From: Coprococcus sp.
GTDB taxonomy: Bacteria > Bacillota > Clostridia > Lachnospirales > Lachnospiraceae
Reading direction: 5' to 3'
DNA length: 26,253 nucleotides
Assembly: GCA_016296785.1 (NCBI GenBank)
Contig: JAEDHX010000022.1
Coordinates: forward strand, 1 to 26,253
Part shown: piece after piece, positions 22,495 through 26,253 of the stretch
Numbering within the stretch: position 1 is the first letter of the stretch
Layout: the number at the start of each line of letters is the position of its first letter
Position numbers and translations under genes: made by a program
The notes under the pieces: generated by a model
What the model was told of the DNA's origin: nothing
Seen by the model: only the letters and a program-made list of their open reading frames with translations
The model's database searches: none

Positions 22495-25302
22495 CTACTC
22501 TACATTTCTCTTCCAGTTTTCAAATACAAGAATATCCTGATATGAAATATCTGAAATAGAAGCTCCTGTAACTGCTGCAACATTCTCCTTACCAACTGCC
22601 TGATATTTTATTAATATTGACTTAGTAATAAGACTAACATCATCAGTTCTCTCAGCACAAGATGCTAAAAGATTGACAATATATGTTGGATCAGCAGACA
22701 TTGTTATGTTGTAGTGGCATTTAAGCTTTGAGCCGGTAATAATAAGACCTCTGAAGGATTTTACTGTATCATCAAAAGTAACATCACCACCAGCGATAAT
22801 AATTCCCTGAAGAGAACCATCTTCATTTGATGTACTAAGAGTAACATTACCCTTATTTACAATTACTATGCTATCGCCAATATTTTCATTGATAGAAACA
22901 TTATTAGCAAATATATACTTGTAATTTACATAATTGTGAAGAGGAGTAATACTGTAATCATATGAATATGTCTTAGTATCCTTATCATAATTATATAAAT
23001 ACTTACTACCTGCTTTTGTATACTTTGCAATATCCCAAGCATTAATATCAAGCTTTGTTGTCTCGTCAGTTCTGTCAGCAACAGAAAGATGATCCTTCAT
23101 ATTAATGTACATATATGTAAGGAAGTTACTGGTTTTCTCTTCCGGAGTATATGCTGTTCTGTTTACCGGAGCATTAAGATTAGGGTCTATTGACAACATA
23201 GCTGATGAATTCTTAAGTCCTTCATATGTAATATTATTCTGCTGTGTACCGTTATTACCAAGTAACATAGCAAAAGTCTTAGAAGATGCTGCGTTCTTAA
23301 GTGCGATATCAACATCAAGTGTTGTATCAGCTGATGACTTATAGAATAATGAGCCATCATTCTTCTGATATGTAAGAGCACCATTTGTATTAACACGTGA
23401 AGTATCAATTTCAGTATTAGCAGGAGCAGGCATAACAAGCTTTACTTCAAACTCTTCGTAATTAGTTACATTATAGAGCTTACCTGTAATAGCTTCACCA
23501 TATCCACTATTAAACATATCATAATACTTCTCAGCAAATTCCTCAGCATTGCCGATCCCATCACCATCAGCATCACCATCTTCAATATAGAGATAGTAAT
23601 AATCATGACCGGAAACTGTCTGTTTAATTGCAGTAATCTGATCAGCACTATCAAGAAAATCTTCATATAATTCTCTCATAGTTGCATCATTACCAAAGGT
23701 AGTTGGAAATCTAAGCTTACATGTTGTAATTCCTGTATCAGCATCTACTACTTCACTATCTGCTACAGGCTCCCACTGAGTTAAGAATATAAGCTGGTTA
23801 GACTTAACATCAAGAGACTGACCTGTTGAATAATCCTTAAGCGATGTGAAAGCAAAATCAGCATCCTTATCAACAGTTATACTTGTATCATTAGGATCTA
23901 CTGTAGATGCAGCAACCTTTGAAAACTCAATATAAGACTTACCGGCAATATAAAGAGAATCAAGATTCTTAAAATTAAGAGTTGAGTTCTTACCATTTAC
24001 TATAACTGCACTATCACTAAAGTGTGATCTTAAATCATAGCCTGTTGCAAGCCAACCCTTTTGCTTCAGATATTTAATACTTCTAACGTCATTAGCAGCA
24101 TAACTATATCCAAAATATCTACCCTTTGTAAATGTAAGGTTAGACTTCTCTGCATTAAGCTCTGTATCATCATATACATATGCATTAGCAGCCGCTGTAA
24201 TATTACCACCCTTTGTTCCTGCAATAATAATATTATCAGTCCAAAGCTCTGATAATAATGAAGAACGTCCGGAGAGTGTAATATTAGAACCATTGAAGGC
24301 AGCAAGAGAACCCGGACATATAATTACGTCAGATTTCATAGTAAGCTTAGTCTTGTCACCTTCAGCATAGATTCCTGAATAAGCACTCCTATTAGTAGAG
24401 CCCCATTTAGTTGTCTTTGCTTTATCATACTCACCGGTAACCTTAGTTGCATCAGATTTATTATAATCTTTATTATAGTAATCAGAAGCAGCATATATAT
24501 TACCTTTAATAGAAACCTCAGTACCAGTCTTCTTCTCATCTGTAATCTCTATACCTGCATCAGCAAGAATAGCATACTCATAGAGACTGTCTGTAGCCTT
24601 ATTTGCAATATCAAAAGACACATTATACTCAGGCTCTGTAAGAACAATATCTGTTGTAATTGATTGTTCATATGTTCCAGCTGTTGTTCCAGCTGTTGTA
24701 CTATCTAAAGTAATACTTCTCTTAACACATACATTCTTAAATGACATCTTCTTAACAGCATCAAGGCTAAAGCCGGATTCTTTATAATTGACCTTACCCT
24801 TCTTCTGTATCATCTTCTTGCCGTTAACATCTTCATAAATAACAGATAAATTATTTGTATCAAGTGTAACATTATTATCTGAAATATATGATCTAAGTGT
24901 CTTAGTCATAGAATCAAAGGTTTTATAGTTATTATCTGTAGTAATACCTCTCATGAAGAGCTTCTTAAACAAATCATTAGCCTCTTCATTAGTAAGATTT
25001 GTATACTCTTCTTTCTGGTCATCATATACTACTACGAGCTCAGCTGTTGTTGTATATGCGGAATATAGATACTCGTTAGTTGTAGCTCCTATACCTGCAT
25101 ATATTTCATCCATAGCCTTCTCAACACTATAAAAGTTGTTAAGCGAATTCACCTTATAGAACTTAAGCTTATACGTCATCATAGCTCCGAGTAACAGAGC
25201 AGATACTAATATGCTTAAGAAGGTTGTAGTAACAATAACAAGAACAAAACTGGAACCATGATTATTATGCTTATGAAGCATATTTTTTAACTTCTTAATC
25301 AT
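22495..25302 (-). CDS. Very large PilX/GspK-like prepilin with predicted beta-helix
   Basis: 935 residues, several times the usual pilin. The leader MIKKLKNMLHKHNNHG ends at G16, followed by SSFVLVIVTTTFLSILVSAL. Mature position 5 is Leu, not Glu, as in GspK/PilX-like tip subunits. A helical stalk (SLNNFYSVEKAMDEIYAG) leads into a long beta-rich body. Residues about 260-460 and 800-860 are rich in short hydrophobic turns (GNIYAAS, SNITLSG, NIIIAGTKGG, SAVIVNGKNS, GIIIAGGDVTF), suggesting a right-handed beta-helix (inference). A calcium-loop motif, DADGDGIGNAEE (577-588), has D577, D579, D581, N585 and E588 in place. It would sit at the pilus tip and may carry adhesive or substrate-binding surface. 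The gap from the upstream gene is 3 bases; SD AGGGGGA. Confidence 0.85.
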   Translation of the reverse strand: MIKKLKNMLHKHNNHGSSFVLVIVTTTFLSILVSALLLGAMMTYKLKFYKVNSLNNFYSVEKAMDEIYAGIGATTNEYLYSAYTTTAELVVVYDDQKEEYTNLTNEEANDLFKKLFMRGITTDNNYKTFDSMTKTLRSYISDNNVTLDTNNLSVIYEDVNGKKMIQKKGKVNYKESGFSLDAVKKMSFKNVCVKRSITLDSTTAGTTAGTYEQSITTDIVLTEPEYNVSFDIANKATDSLYEYAILADAGIEITDEKKTGTEVSIKGNIYAASDYYNKDYNKSDATKVTGEYDKAKTTKWGSTNRSAYSGIYAEGDKTKLTMKSDVIICPGSLAAFNGSNITLSGRSSLLSELWTDNIIIAGTKGGNITAAANAYVYDDTELNAEKSNLTFTKGRYFGYSYAANDVRSIKYLKQKGWLATGYDLRSHFSDSAVIVNGKNSTLNFKNLDSLYIAGKSYIEFSKVAASTVDPNDTSITVDKDADFAFTSLKDYSTGQSLDVKSNQLIFLTQWEPVADSEVVDADTGITTCKLRFPTTFGNDATMRELYEDFLDSADQITAIKQTVSGHDYYYLYIEDGDADGDGIGNAEEFAEKYYDMFNSGYGEAITGKLYNVTNYEEFEVKLVMPAPANTEIDTSRVNTNGALTYQKNDGSLFYKSSADTTLDVDIALKNAASSKTFAMLLGNNGTQQNNITYEGLKNSSAMLSIDPNLNAPVNRTAYTPEEKTSNFLTYMYINMKDHLSVADRTDETTKLDINAWDIAKYTKAGSKYLYNYDKDTKTYSYDYSITPLHNYVNYKYIFANNVSINENIGDSIVIVNKGNVTLSTSNEDGSLQGIIIAGGDVTFDDTVKSFRGLIITGSKLKCHYNITMSADPTYIVNLLASCAERTDDVSLITKSILIKYQAVGKENVAAVTGASISDISYQDILVFENWKRNVE
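24674..24697. repeat. 12-base direct duplication in the 935-residue prepilin gene
   Basis: GTTCCAGCTGTT occurs twice in immediate succession, in frame, and encodes two copies of T-A-G-T (read on the minus strand). It is probably a recent small slippage event in a flexible part of the protein. Confidence 0.8.
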
Positions 25303-25305
25303 TTA

Positions 25306-26253
25306 TTAATTCCCCCTTGTTCCTTCTATTGTAGTTTTATGTCCTTCACTGTCAGTAAGTGTAATGCTGATATCATATAAATATACTGAATCATTCTCAT
25401 CCTCAGATATATCCATTACATCAATTACCTTATTATCTTCAGTTGAAGCTTTCTTCTTATATGTAGGGAAGTTTGAATATACCTTAACCTTGTCAAGATC
25501 ACCTTTTTCAAGACTAACTCTTACATTAACCTGTCTCTGGGTTGTTGTAAATGAGCTCTTATAAACAAGCTGGTTAAGATTAGTGACTCCAAACTGTTTA
25601 CATATAATATCTTTGTAATTTTCGTTAATATCAGAAGCTGTTTCGAATAAATATACCTTAGGAACAAGTCCTTCAGTCTTTATTGAATTATCAATTTCTA
25701 TATTAATGTAGTCATTAGGACAATACTGTCCATTGCATATTGCAGGAGCATATAAAAGATATATAGGTGGGAGCTCATCATAGCTCTGACTATATACAAT
25801 ACCATTGCCATACTCAGCAACAGGAAGAAATACATTCTTATCATTCTTCTTATACTCCGTTGCAACGAAACCGATATTAGTCTTATCTACATATCTTACA
25901 GAACCCTCTATAAGATACTTAGAACCGTCTTTTTTAATTGATATAGTTGTATACTTATCAAACATATCATTCTTAAAATAATCCTGTCCCGATAAGTACT
26001 GACTATAGTAAACATCATTATCCTTAAGAATATCAAGCTTTGTATCCTTAAAATAAGCTGATGCCTGATTATCAAGATTATTGCCTTCTACGCCACTACC
26101 CTGACCGGTATAAGTCGCACCTGATATAATAGCAACCTGTTTATTATCAAGATTTCTAATGGTGCCCGTAGCCGGTTTAGTTGTTATAGCATTGCCATTC
26201 TTGTTCTTCTTATATGTATCATTTTCTTTATCGTATACATAACCCTTTGAAGA
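25306..26253 (-). CDS. C-terminal part of unidentified pilin-operon protein (5' end outside window)
   Basis: The reading frame is open from base 26253 to the stop at 25306: 315 residues are visible. An internal ATG at 25965 lacks special support as a start, and the 96 codons before it read as normal protein (e.g. NKQVAIISGATYTGQ, KLDILKDNDVYYSQYLSGQD). The visible part is soluble, rich in Asp, Lys, Tyr and beta strands, with no membrane segment. Two Cys occur in AICNGQYCPND. The end, VYLYDISITLTDSEGHKT, resembles the C-terminal strand of PilV/GspI-like pseudopilins. The next gene starts 3 bases after its stop. Best guess is another minor prepilin whose N-terminal helix lies beyond the edge; the family cannot be confirmed here. 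Confidence 0.75.
   Translation of the reverse strand, partial: SSKGYVYDKENDTYKKNKNGNAITTKPATGTIRNLDNKQVAIISGATYTGQGSGVEGNNLDNQASAYFKDTKLDILKDNDVYYSQYLSGQDYFKNDMFDKYTTISIKKDGSKYLIEGSVRYVDKTNIGFVATEYKKNDKNVFLPVAEYGNGIVYSQSYDELPPIYLLYAPAICNGQYCPNDYINIEIDNSIKTEGLVPKVYLFETASDINENYKDIICKQFGVTNLNQLVYKSSFTTTQRQVNVRVSLEKGDLDKVKVYSNFPTYKKKASTEDNKVIDVMDISEDENDSVYLYDISITLTDSEGHKTTIEGTRGN

Noticed and set aside
21111..25302. Tad/Flp pilus genes
   Set aside because: The prepilins have long leaders with G followed by FTFIE or YSLVE and long heads, unlike the short Flp pilins with a Glu-Tyr motif.

Overview
This window looks like a chromosome segment from an AT-rich, Gram-positive, sporulation-lineage member of the Clostridia, most likely Lachnospiraceae. 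The evidence is the complete spoIIIAA-AH cluster, the efp / spoIIIA / asp23 / nusB / xseAB / ispA / dxs / tlyA order known from Firmicutes, strong AGGAGG-type ribosome binding sites, and a fused aroE-aroK gene. Every gene I can support is on the minus strand, so transcription runs from high to low coordinates. No tRNA, rRNA, IS element, CRISPR array or phage gene was seen. Genus-level placement is inference.

Region A (26253 to 14361, transcribed first) is a tightly packed surface-appendage operon. It holds the C-terminal part of an unidentified protein that enters from beyond the window edge, then a 935-residue PilX/GspK-like prepilin, a 171-residue canonical prepilin, a 282-residue PilW-like prepilin, and a 2245-residue secreted protein. 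The giant protein has a signal peptide, three related internal segments and an 11-copy acidic hexapeptide repeat. Spacings of 3 to 12 bases imply one transcript. The three prepilins carry type IV pilin-type N-termini, so they probably form the minor-pilin or tip complex of a type IV pilus or related machine. The giant protein is the least understood part and the best candidate for something new. A strong stem-loop ends this operon.

Region B (14285 to 11087) is metabolic and translational: a fused shikimate dehydrogenase-shikimate kinase, an overlapping M24 (Xaa-Pro-type) aminopeptidase, and then elongation factor P with its own sigma-A-like promoter and a textbook intrinsic terminator.

Region C (10913 to 5915) is the complete eight-gene spoIIIA operon. 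It encodes the mother-cell half of the SpoIIIA-SpoIIQ channel that links mother cell and forespore. A stem-loop follows spoIIIAH.

Region D (5731 to 1) is a housekeeping operon behind a good sigma-A promoter: an Asp23/Gls24 protein, nusB, xseA, xseB, ispA, dxs and a tlyA cut by the left window edge. It joins transcription antitermination, DNA repair and isoprenoid precursor synthesis (dxs and ispA act in the same pathway). The accB/accC and folD genes found here in Bacillus subtilis are absent. In many junctions of regions A, C and D the stop codon of one gene lies in or beside the Shine-Dalgarno of the next, which suggests translational coupling.
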